Assembly: GCA_910586305.1 (NCBI GenBank)
Contig: CAJUGS010000012.1
Location: forward strand, 9,359-73,358
Direction: 5' to 3'
Source of the DNA: an uncultured Duncaniella sp.
GTDB lineage: Bacteria > Bacteroidota > Bacteroidia > Bacteroidales > Muribaculaceae
DNA: 64,000 nucleotides
The position numbers were made by a program, and so were the translations under genes. Below are positions 8,084 to 17,766 of the stretch, in pieces; positions within the stretch are counted from its first letter, which is position 1, and the number at the start of each line of letters is the position of its first letter. The notes under the pieces were generated by a model. It worked only from the letters and a program-made list of their open reading frames with translations. It was not told the DNA's origin and made no database searches.

Positions 8084-9517
8084 CTATGGAAGTTGCTTCA
8101 GGTAGGCGTCAATGGCAGCGGCTGTGTCGCGGCCCGATGCTATGCAGCGTACAACCAGTGATGCGCCGGTAGCAACGTCGCCGGCCGCGAACACACCTGG
8201 AATATCGGTGGCATGGGTCGAGGGGTCTGTCTTCACATTGCCTCTGGCATCCTTCTCTACCCCGAGAGCGTCTATGAGCCCCTCGGCCACCGGCTTTGTG
8301 AAGCCCATGGCGAGAAGTACGAGGTCGGCCTCGATTGCTTCTTTGCGTCCGGTGTGGACGATGTTCATGCGTCCCGACTCGGAATCTTTTTCCCAGACAA
8401 CTTCCTCCACTTCCACCTGTCTCACATGGCCGTCGGTATCGCCCGTGAAACGCCGTGTGTCGAGAAGCCAGCGGCGTTCACAGCCTTCGAGGTGACTGCT
8501 GGAGGTTTTGAGTACGACAGGCCAGTAGGGCCACGGAGTTTCCGGGTTTTCCCCTACGGGAGGTTTCGGCATGATTTCAATCTGTGTCACCGACAGTGCC
8601 CCTTGCCGGCGGGCGGTGCCCACGCAGTCACTGCCTGTGTCGCCGCCGCCTATCACCAGCACCTTCTTTCCCGATGCGGTGATGCGCTCGGCCGGGTCAA
8701 CCGAGACTCCGGCGTTTATGCGGTTCTGCTGGCGGAGGAAGTCAAGGGCAAAGTGTATACCCTTGAGATTTCGCCCTTCCACCGGGAGGTCGCGGGGCAC
8801 TTCGGCACCAATGGCAAGACACACGGCCTCATACTCCTTGAGCAGTTCTTCGGCTGTGATGTCGGTGCCGGCGCAGACTCCACACTTGAATTCTATCCCT
8901 TCTTCTCGGAGAAGAGCCAGGCGTCGGTCGATGATGTTTTTGTTGAGCTTGAAGTCTGGTATGCCGAAGCGGAGCAGGCCGCCAGGAGCCTCGTTTTTCT
9001 CAAACACGGTGACGGTGTGTCCTTTGCGGTTGAGGCGATTGGCCGCTGCGAGGCCTGCCGGTCCCGAGCCTATCACGGCCACCCGTTTTCCTGTGCGGTG
9101 GCGGGGAGGTCGGGGCGTGACAAATCCTTCCTCGAAGGCGCGTTCCACAATGGCGGCTTCATTCTCGCGTATTGTCACAGGTTCGTGTTCCTTGTTGAGC
9201 ACACACCCTTTCTCGCAGAGGGCCGGGCAGACACGTCCTGTGAATTCCGGAAAGTCGTCGGTCATGGTGAGTAGTGTGTAGGCTCCTTTGATATCGTTCT
9301 TGTAGAGCCGGTCTTGCCATTCGGGCTGGCGGTTGCCCAGCGGACAGCTCCAGTGGCAGAAGGGGACTCCGCAGTCCATGCACCTCGATGCCTGGAGCCG
9401 GCGGTCTTCCGAATTGAGTGTCTGTTCCACCTCTCCGTAGTCGGCTATGCGGTCATGCACGGGGCGATAGCCTGCCTCTTTGCGCGGAATGGTGAGGAAT
9501 GCTTTGGGATTTCCCAT
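8084..9517 (-). CDS. gltD: Glutamate synthase small (beta) subunit
   Basis: This 477-residue protein supplies electrons from NADPH to the large subunit of GOGAT. The N-terminal Fe-S region has CMDCGVPFCHWSCPLGN (about 42-58) and a second cysteine group CPALCEKGC. The FAD site is GSGPAGLAAA (about 151) and the NADPH site is IGGGDTGSDC (about 290). Length fits the bacterial beta subunit. It lies 49 bases downstream of gltB in the amtB-gltB-gltD operon and ends at the strong hairpin shared with the DUF4924 gene. Confidence 0.97.
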   Translation of the reverse strand: MGNPKAFLTIPRKEAGYRPVHDRIADYGEVEQTLNSEDRRLQASRCMDCGVPFCHWSCPLGNRQPEWQDRLYKNDIKGAYTLLTMTDDFPEFTGRVCPALCEKGCVLNKEHEPVTIRENEAAIVERAFEEGFVTPRPPRHRTGKRVAVIGSGPAGLAAANRLNRKGHTVTVFEKNEAPGGLLRFGIPDFKLNKNIIDRRLALLREEGIEFKCGVCAGTDITAEELLKEYEAVCLAIGAEVPRDLPVEGRNLKGIHFALDFLRQQNRINAGVSVDPAERITASGKKVLVIGGGDTGSDCVGTARRQGALSVTQIEIMPKPPVGENPETPWPYWPVVLKTSSSHLEGCERRWLLDTRRFTGDTDGHVRQVEVEEVVWEKDSESGRMNIVHTGRKEAIEADLVLLAMGFTKPVAEGLIDALGVEKDARGNVKTDPSTHATDIPGVFAAGDVATGASLVVRCIASGRDTAAAIDAYLKQLP

Positions 9518-9566
9518 ATATGGTGTTGATTCTTTATATATTCGACAAATCGTTGTATATTAAGGC

Positions 9567-12500
9567 TCAGTCTGTCTGCATGGAGGCGATTCGGCGGGCA
9601 AGGGCGGCCGCTTTTTCGTCGTGGAGCACTTTCTTGTATTCTATCGGAATGACCTTGATGAACTGTCCCACGTATGTGTCCCAGTCGTCAAGCATCCGTC
9701 CCGCCAGGGGTGAACGGGTGTGCTTGTAGTGGGCCGATATTAGGCGGTGGAGTTCGCGGTTGTCGGCGCGGTCGTCTATGAGCGACAGTTCCACCATCTC
9801 CATGTTGCAGAAGTAATCGAAGTCGCCTGACGGGTCCCAGACATATGCCACCCCGCCACTCATTCCGGCGGCGAAGTTGCGGCCTGTAGAGCCGAGCACC
9901 ACGGTGCGCCCTCCTGTCATGTATTCACAGCAATGGTCGCCCACTCCTTCTACTACGGCTGTAGCTCCCGAGTTGCGCACACAGAATCTCTCGCCAACAC
10001 GTCCGTTGATGTAGATTTCGCCAGATGTGGCGCCATAGAGCAGGGTGTTGCCGGCAATGATGTTATCCTCGGGCGCAAAGTTTGATCCTGTCGGAGGCAC
10101 TATCACTATCCTTCCGCCCGAGAGACCTTTGCCGACATAATCGTTGGCATCGCCTTCAAGACGGAATGTTATACCGTGGGCCAGAAACGCGCCGAAGCTC
10201 TGTCCGGCCGAACCTTTGAACGTACATTCTATTGTGTCGTCAGGAAGTCCGGCATCACCATATTTTGAGGCTATCTCGCCCGATAGCATTACGCCTGTCG
10301 AGCGGTTGGTGTTGTTGATGGGAAATTCAAGCTCCACGGGCATCCCCTGCATTATGGCCGGGTAGGCGCGGGCTATGATTTCTCGGTCGAGCACATGGGC
10401 TATCTCGTGGGTCTGGGTGCAGACGTTTCTTGTTGCGTTTGTGGCGGCCTCTTCAGGCACGTAGAGTATGCGCGAGAGGTCGAGGCCGGGGGCTACGGTG
10501 TCGCGCAGCTCTCTCTTTACCTCAAGCAGGTCGGCACGGCCTATGAGTTCGTCGAGCGAGCGCACTCCGAGAGACGCCATTATCTCGCGGATCTCACGGG
10601 CAAGGAATGTGAAGAAGTTGACCACGTATTGCGAGCGTCCGGTGAACCGTCGGCGCAATTCCTCGTTCTGTGTGGCCACGCCGACGGGGCAGGTGTTGAG
10701 ATGGCATTTGCGCATCATGACGCATCCGAGTACAATGAGCGCGCTGGTGGCAAAGCCAAATTCCTCGGCTCCGAGCATCGCCATTATCACCACGTCGCGT
10801 CCGGTCTTTAGCTGACCGTCGGCCTGGAGTTTCACCTGTCCGCGCAGATTGTTTATGACGAGGGTCTGCTGTGTCTCGGATAGGCCTATCTCCACAGGTA
10901 CCCCTGCATAGTGGATGGAGCTTGCAGGCGATGCGCCTGTGCCGCCGTCGCTTCCGCTGATGGTGATGAGGTCGCTCTTGGCCTTGGCCACGCCGGCTGC
11001 GATAGTTCCGACGCCGCTCTCGGCGACGAGTTTCACGCTGACATTGGCCCGTGGATTGACATTCTTGAGGTCAAATATGAGTTGCGCCAGGTCCTCGATA
11101 GAGTAGATGTCGTGATGGGGTGGGGGAGAGATGAGGGAAATACCGGGTATTGAGTGGCGCGTCCGTGCTATAATTTTGTCGACTTTGAAGCCGGGAAGCT
11201 GTCCTCCCTCACCGGGCTTTGCACCTTGGGCCACCTTGATCTGTATCTCGTCGGCATTGACAAGATACTCTGTCGTGACACCGAAGCGTCCCGAGGCAAC
11301 CTGCTTGATGGCCGACCGGGCCGAAGATCCGTCGGGGCGTGTGGCAAAACGTTCTGGGTCCTCGCCACCCTCGCCTGTGTTAGAGCGTGCGCCAATGGCG
11401 TTCATGGCTATTCCGAGGGCCTCGTGGGCTTCACGGCTGATGGAGCCGAACGACATGGCCCCTGTGACAAAGCGGCGCATGATGGCTCTCTCGTCTTCCA
11501 CCTCTTCGAGCGGAATCGGTGTCGAAGCCTTGAACGTGAGGAAGTCTCGAATAAAGATGGGATCCGGCTTGTTGTCCACCAGCGATGTGTACTCCTTGAA
11601 TTTCTTATAGCTTCCAAGGCGCGTCGCAAGCTGGAGCGTGGCTATGGTCTCGGGGTTCCATGCATGGCGTTCGCCGTCTTTGCGGAATGAGTAGTGGCCC
11701 GTGAACGGGAGCGGAGCCTCGGTGTCAAAATCTTCCGAGAAGGCCTCGCGGTGGGCGGCGATGATACCTTCGGCAAGGCCGTCGAGACCTATTCCGGAGA
11801 TGCGGCTGACCGTAGATCCGAAATATGTGTCGCAGAGCGATTCGGAGAGGCCTACGGCTTCGAAAAGTTCAGCGCCTTTATAGGACGTGAGTGTGGATAT
11901 GCCCATTTTTGACATCACTTTAAGTAGCCCCTTGTCAACAGCTTTGATGAAATTCTTCGAGGCGGTGTCAAAGTCGAGCTGAATTTCGTGGCGCTTCACC
12001 ATATCGTCTATCACTGCGAATGCAAGATACGGGTTGATGGCCGATGCACCATATCCAACAAGCAGAGCGAAGTGCATCACCTCGCGTGCGTCGGCAGTCT
12101 CGACTATCAGGGCGGTCTGTACGCGTTTTTTCTTTTCGATGAGATGATGGTGTACGGCCGATGTCGCCATCAGTGCTGGTATGTGGGCATTGTCGGCATC
12201 CACGCCCCTGTCGCTGAGTACAACGTAGTTGCAGCCTTCGTCGACAGCCTTCTCGGCCTCTTCGCAGAGACGCTGTATGGCATTGCGCAGCCCCTCTTCG
12301 CCATCACGTGCCGGAAATGTCATTGCGAGTTTGCGGGTGTTGAAACCCTTGTAGCGCAGGTTGCAGAGCAGGTCGAGTTCGCGGTTGGTGATGATGGGGC
12401 GTTTCAGAAGCACCATCTTGCACATTTCGGGCGAAAGTTCCGTGAGCGACAGTTTCACCGCACCGATATAGCTGTCGAGGCTCATTACAAGTTCCTCGCG

Positions 12501-14075
12501 CAGAGGGTCGATGGGCGGATTGGTGACCTGTGCGAAATGTTGGCGGAAGTAATTGTAGAGCAGTTGCGGATGCGAAGAGAGTGGAGCGATGGGGGTGTCC
12601 TTTCCCATGGAATTGACAGGTTCCTTGGCATCGGTGACCATAGGTGTCATGATTTTTTCTACCTCCTCGCGGTTGTAGTAGAACGAGTGGAGCAGACGTT
12701 CGAAGGAGTCGACCGAGTTTTCCACCTTGCGTCCCGACGAAATGGAGTCCAGACTGATGCGGTTGCGCGACAGCCAGTCGCGGTAGGGGAACTCTGACGC
12801 GAGTTTCTCTTTGAGTTCGGCATCATGATAGATTTTTCCCTCCTCCATATCCACCATTAACATCTTGCCGGGACGCAGGCGTCCTTTCTCGCGGATTTCC
12901 GATGCTTCGAACGGTAGTACTCCAGTTTCTGAGGCCAGGACCACAGTGTCGTTATTGGTGATGAGATATCGTGCCGGACGCAAGCCGTTGCGGTCAAGCA
13001 TACCGCCGGCATATCGGCCGTCGGAGAAGAGAAGCGCGGCCGGTCCGTCCCATGCTTCCATGAGTATGGAGTGGTATTCGTAGAACGCCTTCAGTTCGGG
13101 CGATATGGGATTCTTGTCGTTGAACGATTCCGGCACAAGCATTGCAAGTGCGTGGGGAAGGCTCATTCCGGCCATCACGAAGTATTCGAGTACGTTGTCG
13201 AGCGAGGCCGAGTCGCTCATTCCCGGCTGGCAAACGGGTATCATGTCGCGGTTTTCAAACGGAGTGGCCTTGAGCATCGACTCGCGGGCCTTCATCCACA
13301 GACGGTTGCCCTGGATTGTGTTGATTTCGCCATTGTGGCCGAGCATACGGAACGGCTGGGCAAGCGACCAGGTGGGGAATGTGTTGGTGGAGAAACGCGA
13401 GTGTACAAGGACCATGGCCGATGTAAACCGTGGATTCATCAAGTCGGGATAGTAGTAGCGCAGCTGCAGGCTGGATAGCATACCTTTGTAGACAATCACA
13501 CGCGAGGACAGAGAGACGATGTAGAAAGCGTCCTTGCCCTGCATGGAGCTTTCGGCAATTTTCTTTTCCACGGCCTTGCGGAGAAGGTAGAGGCGTATCT
13601 CTATGGGGCGGTCGCTATCCTCGTCGCTCACGAATATCTGTTTTATCACAGGCTCGGCAGCGCGGGCCACTGTGCCGAGCTGTTCGTTGTTGACGGGAAC
13701 ATCTCTCACAGCCATAAGTTTCAGTCCCAGTTCCAGAGCCTCGCGCTCTATGAGGTCGAGCATCATCTGTCGCGATTCTTCTTCATGTGGAAGGAAGACA
13801 AGTCCTGTGCCGTAGCGGCCTTTTTCCGGCACGGGGATACCCTGGAGAAGAATGAATTCGTGGGGCACCTGCACCATTATACCGGCACCGTCGCCGGTCT
13901 TGGGGTCGGCGCCTTCGGCACCGCGGTGCACCATGTGTTCGAGCACCTGGAGCCCCTGCTCCACAAGTCGGTGGCTTTTGAGGCCCTTGACATTGACAAG
14001 CAGGCCAACGCCACAGGCATCTCTCTCGTTGCGGGGATCATAGAGTCCCCGCGCTTTCATCTGAGGTATAAGCAT
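9567..14075 (-). CDS. gltB: Glutamate synthase large (alpha) subunit
   Basis: This ~1502-residue cytoplasmic enzyme makes two glutamates from glutamine and 2-oxoglutarate. The order is a class II amidotransferase domain, whose nucleophile should be Cys21 in RDACGVG after propeptide removal, then the central and FMN barrel domains, the 3Fe-4S motif CVMMRKCHLNTCPVG, and a C-terminal beta-helix with GLSGGRIVI-type repeats. ATG 14075 was chosen because it leaves a short propeptide typical of the family; a longer frame would overlap amtB. It lies 13 bases after the amtB stop and 49 bases before gltD, which fits one nitrogen-assimilation operon. Confidence 0.97.
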   Translation of the reverse strand: MLIPQMKARGLYDPRNERDACGVGLLVNVKGLKSHRLVEQGLQVLEHMVHRGAEGADPKTGDGAGIMVQVPHEFILLQGIPVPEKGRYGTGLVFLPHEEESRQMMLDLIEREALELGLKLMAVRDVPVNNEQLGTVARAAEPVIKQIFVSDEDSDRPIEIRLYLLRKAVEKKIAESSMQGKDAFYIVSLSSRVIVYKGMLSSLQLRYYYPDLMNPRFTSAMVLVHSRFSTNTFPTWSLAQPFRMLGHNGEINTIQGNRLWMKARESMLKATPFENRDMIPVCQPGMSDSASLDNVLEYFVMAGMSLPHALAMLVPESFNDKNPISPELKAFYEYHSILMEAWDGPAALLFSDGRYAGGMLDRNGLRPARYLITNNDTVVLASETGVLPFEASEIREKGRLRPGKMLMVDMEEGKIYHDAELKEKLASEFPYRDWLSRNRISLDSISSGRKVENSVDSFERLLHSFYYNREEVEKIMTPMVTDAKEPVNSMGKDTPIAPLSSHPQLLYNYFRQHFAQVTNPPIDPLREELVMSLDSYIGAVKLSLTELSPEMCKMVLLKRPIITNRELDLLCNLRYKGFNTRKLAMTFPARDGEEGLRNAIQRLCEEAEKAVDEGCNYVVLSDRGVDADNAHIPALMATSAVHHHLIEKKKRVQTALIVETADAREVMHFALLVGYGASAINPYLAFAVIDDMVKRHEIQLDFDTASKNFIKAVDKGLLKVMSKMGISTLTSYKGAELFEAVGLSESLCDTYFGSTVSRISGIGLDGLAEGIIAAHREAFSEDFDTEAPLPFTGHYSFRKDGERHAWNPETIATLQLATRLGSYKKFKEYTSLVDNKPDPIFIRDFLTFKASTPIPLEEVEDERAIMRRFVTGAMSFGSISREAHEALGIAMNAIGARSNTGEGGEDPERFATRPDGSSARSAIKQVASGRFGVTTEYLVNADEIQIKVAQGAKPGEGGQLPGFKVDKIIARTRHSIPGISLISPPPHHDIYSIEDLAQLIFDLKNVNPRANVSVKLVAESGVGTIAAGVAKAKSDLITISGSDGGTGASPASSIHYAGVPVEIGLSETQQTLVINNLRGQVKLQADGQLKTGRDVVIMAMLGAEEFGFATSALIVLGCVMMRKCHLNTCPVGVATQNEELRRRFTGRSQYVVNFFTFLAREIREIMASLGVRSLDELIGRADLLEVKRELRDTVAPGLDLSRILYVPEEAATNATRNVCTQTHEIAHVLDREIIARAYPAIMQGMPVELEFPINNTNRSTGVMLSGEIASKYGDAGLPDDTIECTFKGSAGQSFGAFLAHGITFRLEGDANDYVGKGLSGGRIVIVPPTGSNFAPEDNIIAGNTLLYGATSGEIYINGRVGERFCVRNSGATAVVEGVGDHCCEYMTGGRTVVLGSTGRNFAAGMSGGVAYVWDPSGDFDYFCNMEMVELSLIDDRADNRELHRLISAHYKHTRSPLAGRMLDDWDTYVGQFIKVIPIEYKKVLHDEKAAALARRIASMQTD

Positions 14076-14088
14076 ATAGTGTTTTGAT

Positions 14089-15513
14089 TCAGTTTTCTTC
14101 GGTTGAACGTATCCAGTCGCTCTCTGACGGCAGTTCCATGGCGACAGCGTTGTCATACTCCTCTCCGTGCTGCGATGCATCGAGACCCACACGCTCGTTC
14201 CAGCGGCTCACACGCATCGGCACTATCTTGTCGGTGAGCCAATAGAGTCCCCAACTCATGGCAAAGGTGTAGACAAATACCCCGCCCATCACAATGACAT
14301 GGTTCAGAAAGAACTCTCCGCGACCGATCATGTCGGGGTTACTCTCGGCAAAGAAGTCGTAGGCAAATATGCCAGTGAGCAGTGTGCCGATGATTCCTCC
14401 GAGTCCGTGGGTCGGGAACACGTCGAGAGCGTCGTCGAGTACTCGCGAATAGCTCTTCCACGACACTGCAAGGTTGCAGCACACGGTGATGAAGAATGAT
14501 ATGAAAATGCTCTCGCCGGCGGTGACCCATCCCGCACACGGTGTGATGGCAACAAGGCCCACCACGGCGCCGATTGCTGCACCCATGGCAGATGGTTTTC
14601 GTCCGCGCAGGGCATCGAGGGTTATCCAGGCCACCATGGCAGTGGCGGCAGCAGTGTTGGTGTTGAGAAATGCAGAGATTGCTATACCGTCGGCTGCAAG
14701 CGAGGATCCGCCGTTGAATCCGAACCATCCAAGCCAAAGGAGGGCGGCGCCGAGAAGTACGAAAGGCACGTTGGCCGGTTTGCTTCCTTCGATGGCATCG
14801 CGTCTTTTACCGAGAAATATCGCCCCGGTGAGTGCTGCTATACCGGAGGCGGCGTGGACTACGATTCCGCCTGCATAATCATGTACGTGTAGCATTCCGA
14901 ACAGGCCTTCTGGATGCCACGTGCAGTGGGCCAGCGGACAGTAGACCACCACGGTCCAGAGCATCATAAACAGTAGATAGCCTGCAAAATGGACACGCTC
15001 GGCAAAGGCTCCGGTGATGAGCGACGGTGTGATAATGGCAAATTTCATCTGGAACAGGGCGAAAAGTGCCAGAGGGATGGTGGTGGTGACGAGTCCTATC
15101 TGTGATGTCTCGCCTGCAGGGTCGGTGATATTTCTCACACCCACGTTGCGCATCATGAAGAAGTCGCTCGGATCTCCTATGATATGGCCTATGTCGTTGC
15201 CAAAGGCCAGGCCGAAACCGAATACTACCCAGACCACGCTAACGAATCCCATCACTATGAAGCTTTGTAGCATTGTGGATATCACATTCTTCTTTCGCAC
15301 CATACCACCGTAGAAAAACGACAGACCCGGTGTCATCATGAGAACAAAAATGGTTGCTGTAATCATCCAGGCCACATTAGCCCAGATATGGTCGCCCGGG
15401 AGGTCGTATTGACCCTCCTGCACATCGGTTCTAAGCCCGATCACACTAACCGCTACCAGTGCGATTAATACTGCCAGCCACCCGGGGTTGACGTTTCGTC
15501 CGTTGACCTTCAT
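14089..15513 (-). CDS. amtB: Ammonium transporter
   Basis: This 474-residue inner-membrane protein has about eleven hydrophobic segments and an N-terminal membrane anchor. Family motifs include SFFYGGMVRKKNV, TFAERVHFAGY-like sequence in TGAFAERVHFAGYL, and FGFNGGSSL, and the His pair expected in the conduction pore lies in CTWHPEG and THGLGGIIG. It moves ammonium/ammonia inward, and its operon then makes glutamate with GltBD. No PII regulator (glnK) is next to it, though glnK commonly accompanies amtB. A promoter lies ~75-105 bases upstream. Confidence 0.96.
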   Translation of the reverse strand: MKVNGRNVNPGWLAVLIALVAVSVIGLRTDVQEGQYDLPGDHIWANVAWMITATIFVLMMTPGLSFFYGGMVRKKNVISTMLQSFIVMGFVSVVWVVFGFGLAFGNDIGHIIGDPSDFFMMRNVGVRNITDPAGETSQIGLVTTTIPLALFALFQMKFAIITPSLITGAFAERVHFAGYLLFMMLWTVVVYCPLAHCTWHPEGLFGMLHVHDYAGGIVVHAASGIAALTGAIFLGKRRDAIEGSKPANVPFVLLGAALLWLGWFGFNGGSSLAADGIAISAFLNTNTAAATAMVAWITLDALRGRKPSAMGAAIGAVVGLVAITPCAGWVTAGESIFISFFITVCCNLAVSWKSYSRVLDDALDVFPTHGLGGIIGTLLTGIFAYDFFAESNPDMIGRGEFFLNHVIVMGGVFVYTFAMSWGLYWLTDKIVPMRVSRWNERVGLDASQHGEEYDNAVAMELPSESDWIRSTEEN

Positions 15514-15586
15514 ACCTGATTGAAATTATAATGTAAAATTAAAAAATGAGCCTAAACAATCTTTTTAAAAATCTTAAATGATGTTG

Positions 15587-15618
15587 CAAATGTAGAATAA
15601 TGTTATTGAATATGCAAG
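15587..15618 (-). promoter_or_regulatory. Promoter of the amtB-gltB-gltD operon
   Basis: On the minus strand, CTTG (15615-15618) is followed by 20 bases and TACATTTG (15587-15594), which is close to the Bacteroidota consensus. The predicted start near 15580 leaves an A+T-rich leader of ~65 bases before the amtB ATG at 15513. Confidence 0.6.
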
Positions 15619-15689
15619 AAAAATAGCAAAATTCTTTTCAAATATTATAATTTGTAGAAAAAAGACAGATGGGCTGAGGCCTGTTGTTT

Positions 15690-15720
15690 TTTGTCAATAG
15701 GAAAATATGAGCTATATTTG
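15690..15720 (+). promoter_or_regulatory. Promoter of the glycosyltransferase/acyltransferase patch
   Basis: TTTG (15690-15693), a 19-base spacer and TATATTTG (15713-15720) form a near-consensus promoter 22 bases before the ATG of the GT2 gene. Confidence 0.7.
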
Positions 15721-15742
15721 CATTACATAAAAAACATAAAGC

Positions 15743-16747
15743 ATGAATATTATCAGTGTGATAGTTCCGGTCTACAATACAGAGCGAGTACTTGAGAAAT
15801 GTGTCGACAGTATTCTTGGCCAGAGTTTTCTCGATTTCGAATTGATATTGGTTGATGACGGCAGTACTGATGGCTCGCCGGCAATATGTGACCGTTATGC
15901 CGAGGTGGATAATCGCGTGAAGGTGATTCATCTCACAAACGGAGGTGTTAGCCGGGCGAGAAACGTCGGTATGGATGCAGCAACGGGAGAATATATCTCT
16001 TTTGTTGATTCTGACGACTGGATTGATGTGCGGTATTTAGAAAAACTTTACGAATGTGTCGAGAAAAGCGGAATTCGTCCCGACCTTGTTACAAGTGGCA
16101 TATATCGATGGAAGGGTGATTCTATAATTGAAAGTTCAGGTATTCCGGACCGTAAGAACCGAATTTATAGTTTTAACATAGAGCAAGACTTGTTGGCCCA
16201 GATAGAGGAGAGTGTAATTACATTAGTCACATCAAAGCTCTATCGTCGTGAATCTCTTATAAGGAATGGTATGAGGCTTGATGAGAAAATGCATTATGCC
16301 GAGGACCGCGATTTTAATGTAAGACTATTGAATGTTATTAACAATTCTGTGTCTGTCAACTATATAGGATATAATTACAGGGTGGGACAGGAAAGTAGTC
16401 TCAGCACGTGTAAGATGGGATATAGTATAGAGGTTGATATTGATTATTGGAACAAACTTTCGGCTCTGTTTGAAAACCGTGGCTTTGAATCTGCCCCGGT
16501 GGGGAGTATGCTTAATCGACGGTTGTTCTTCTTTTTCTCGGATGCTTTTGTATCTTACGCTGTCGGTCACAGCTTAACGGATACATATAGATACATCCGG
16601 AATGTCATGGCGCGTCTGGAGGCAAAGAAACTGTCCGTATGTAATGACGTTGTGATTGAAGCTCCGGCTTATATGCGTTATGTGGTCTGTGGCCGCAAGT
16701 CATTCGCTGCTTCGGTTCTGTACAAACTACTAGCCTGGAAATCTTAG
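15743..16747 (+). CDS. Family 2 glycosyltransferase
   Basis: This 334-residue protein has a GT-A fold. The N terminus reads ISVIVPVYNTE, with VDDGSTDGSP (about 38) for nucleotide binding and the DxD-like VDSDDWID (about 92-99). It probably adds a sugar from a nucleotide donor to a surface glycan or lipid-linked chain at the inner face of the membrane. It stands 4 bases before the first acyltransferase gene, which suggests a small glycan-modification operon. Base composition is more A+T-rich than in the flanking gltB and pectin genes, consistent with acquired surface-glycan genes. Donor and acceptor cannot be told from sequence. Confidence 0.9.
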   Translation: MNIISVIVPVYNTERVLEKCVDSILGQSFLDFELILVDDGSTDGSPAICDRYAEVDNRVKVIHLTNGGVSRARNVGMDAATGEYISFVDSDDWIDVRYLEKLYECVEKSGIRPDLVTSGIYRWKGDSIIESSGIPDRKNRIYSFNIEQDLLAQIEESVITLVTSKLYRRESLIRNGMRLDEKMHYAEDRDFNVRLLNVINNSVSVNYIGYNYRVGQESSLSTCKMGYSIEVDIDYWNKLSALFENRGFESAPVGSMLNRRLFFFFSDAFVSYAVGHSLTDTYRYIRNVMARLEAKKLSVCNDVVIEAPAYMRYVVCGRKSFAASVLYKLLAWKS

Positions 16748-16751
16748 ACGA

Positions 16752-17766
16752 ATGGAACGGAAAGCTTGTCTTGACTACATCAGAATAATAGCCTGTATGA
16801 TGGTTGTTATGATGCACTCGCCTATGCCGTTGCCGTCAGCTGTTGGAGGGAGCGTTTTTCTCTCGGCCGTAAGCTATATGTCCTCTCCTTGGTATAGGCC
16901 TCTTTTTCATGGTCAGCGGTGCGTTACTTTTACCATGCAAATCCGGCTTGCGTGATTTTTTGAAAAAGAGACTTACAAAGGTAATTGTGCCGACGATAAT
17001 ATGGACATTATTCTACGTCATAGTCTCGGGACGATACGGGCAGCTTGAACGTCAGTTGTTGTCGATACCTTTTTCTCCACAGGGTTCCGGAGTGTTATGG
17101 TTCATGTATGTTCTTGTTGGTTTGTATCTGGTCACTCCTGTTTTGAGTGTCTGGATTGAACGGGCCTCGACACGTGCCATTGAGTTTTATTTGGCTTTAT
17201 GGGCCGTCACGCTATGTTTCCCGTTGCTGTCTTTGGTTATTGATGTCAATGAATCTGTGACCGGCCCGTTTTATTACTTTTCAGGATATATAGGTTACTA
17301 TGTTTTGGGATATTATATGGTGAACAGACCGATTTCTATGCCCATGAGTCTTTTATCGGTTCTTTTTGTCATTGCTATTGTTGTACCTGTTGTTGTCAGA
17401 TTTCTTGGAATACAGGTCGATTTTTACAGAGTGTTCTGGTATCTGTCGATTTTTGTGGCCGTGATGTGTATGTTTTGGTTTAGGTTGTTGATGCTCTGTG
17501 GACGCAGGTCTTTTCCGTTGCTGACACTTGTGTCAAACCTGACTTTTGGAATATACCTGTGTCATATTTTTATAATCCGTAATTTGTTGTGGCACACCGG
17601 GCTGGTGTCTTTCGAGGCTCCATATCCTCTGAGATGTATTGCTGTCTTTATTGTAGCTTTCACTATAAGCCTGTTGATATGCTGTATTATCAGCTGGTTG
17701 CCTTTCGGTAGATATATTATTGGTTATGACAATACAAGAAAACATGATGGGAAGAAAAAGAATTGA
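16752..17766 (+). pseudogene. Acyltransferase-3 family membrane protein, frameshifted
   Basis: The N-terminal frame (16752 onward) encodes LDYIRIIACMMVVMMHSP, the first transmembrane segment with the conserved His of the acyltransferase-3 (OafA/WecH) family. After SSPW it leaves the family frame and stops at 16955. The family frame resumes one base out of step as FFMVSGALLLP (from ~16894) and continues to 17766 with eight or more membrane segments. Removing one base between 16893 and the T5 run at 16903-16907 restores a single protein of ~338 residues. It may be a real pseudogene, a slippage-switched gene or a sequencing error. Intact relatives O-acetylate surface sugars. Confidence 0.8.

Noticed and set aside
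14076..14192. 39-residue N-terminal extension of GltB
   Set aside because: It would overlap amtB, and the nucleophile Cys would be too far from the start for a normal propeptide.
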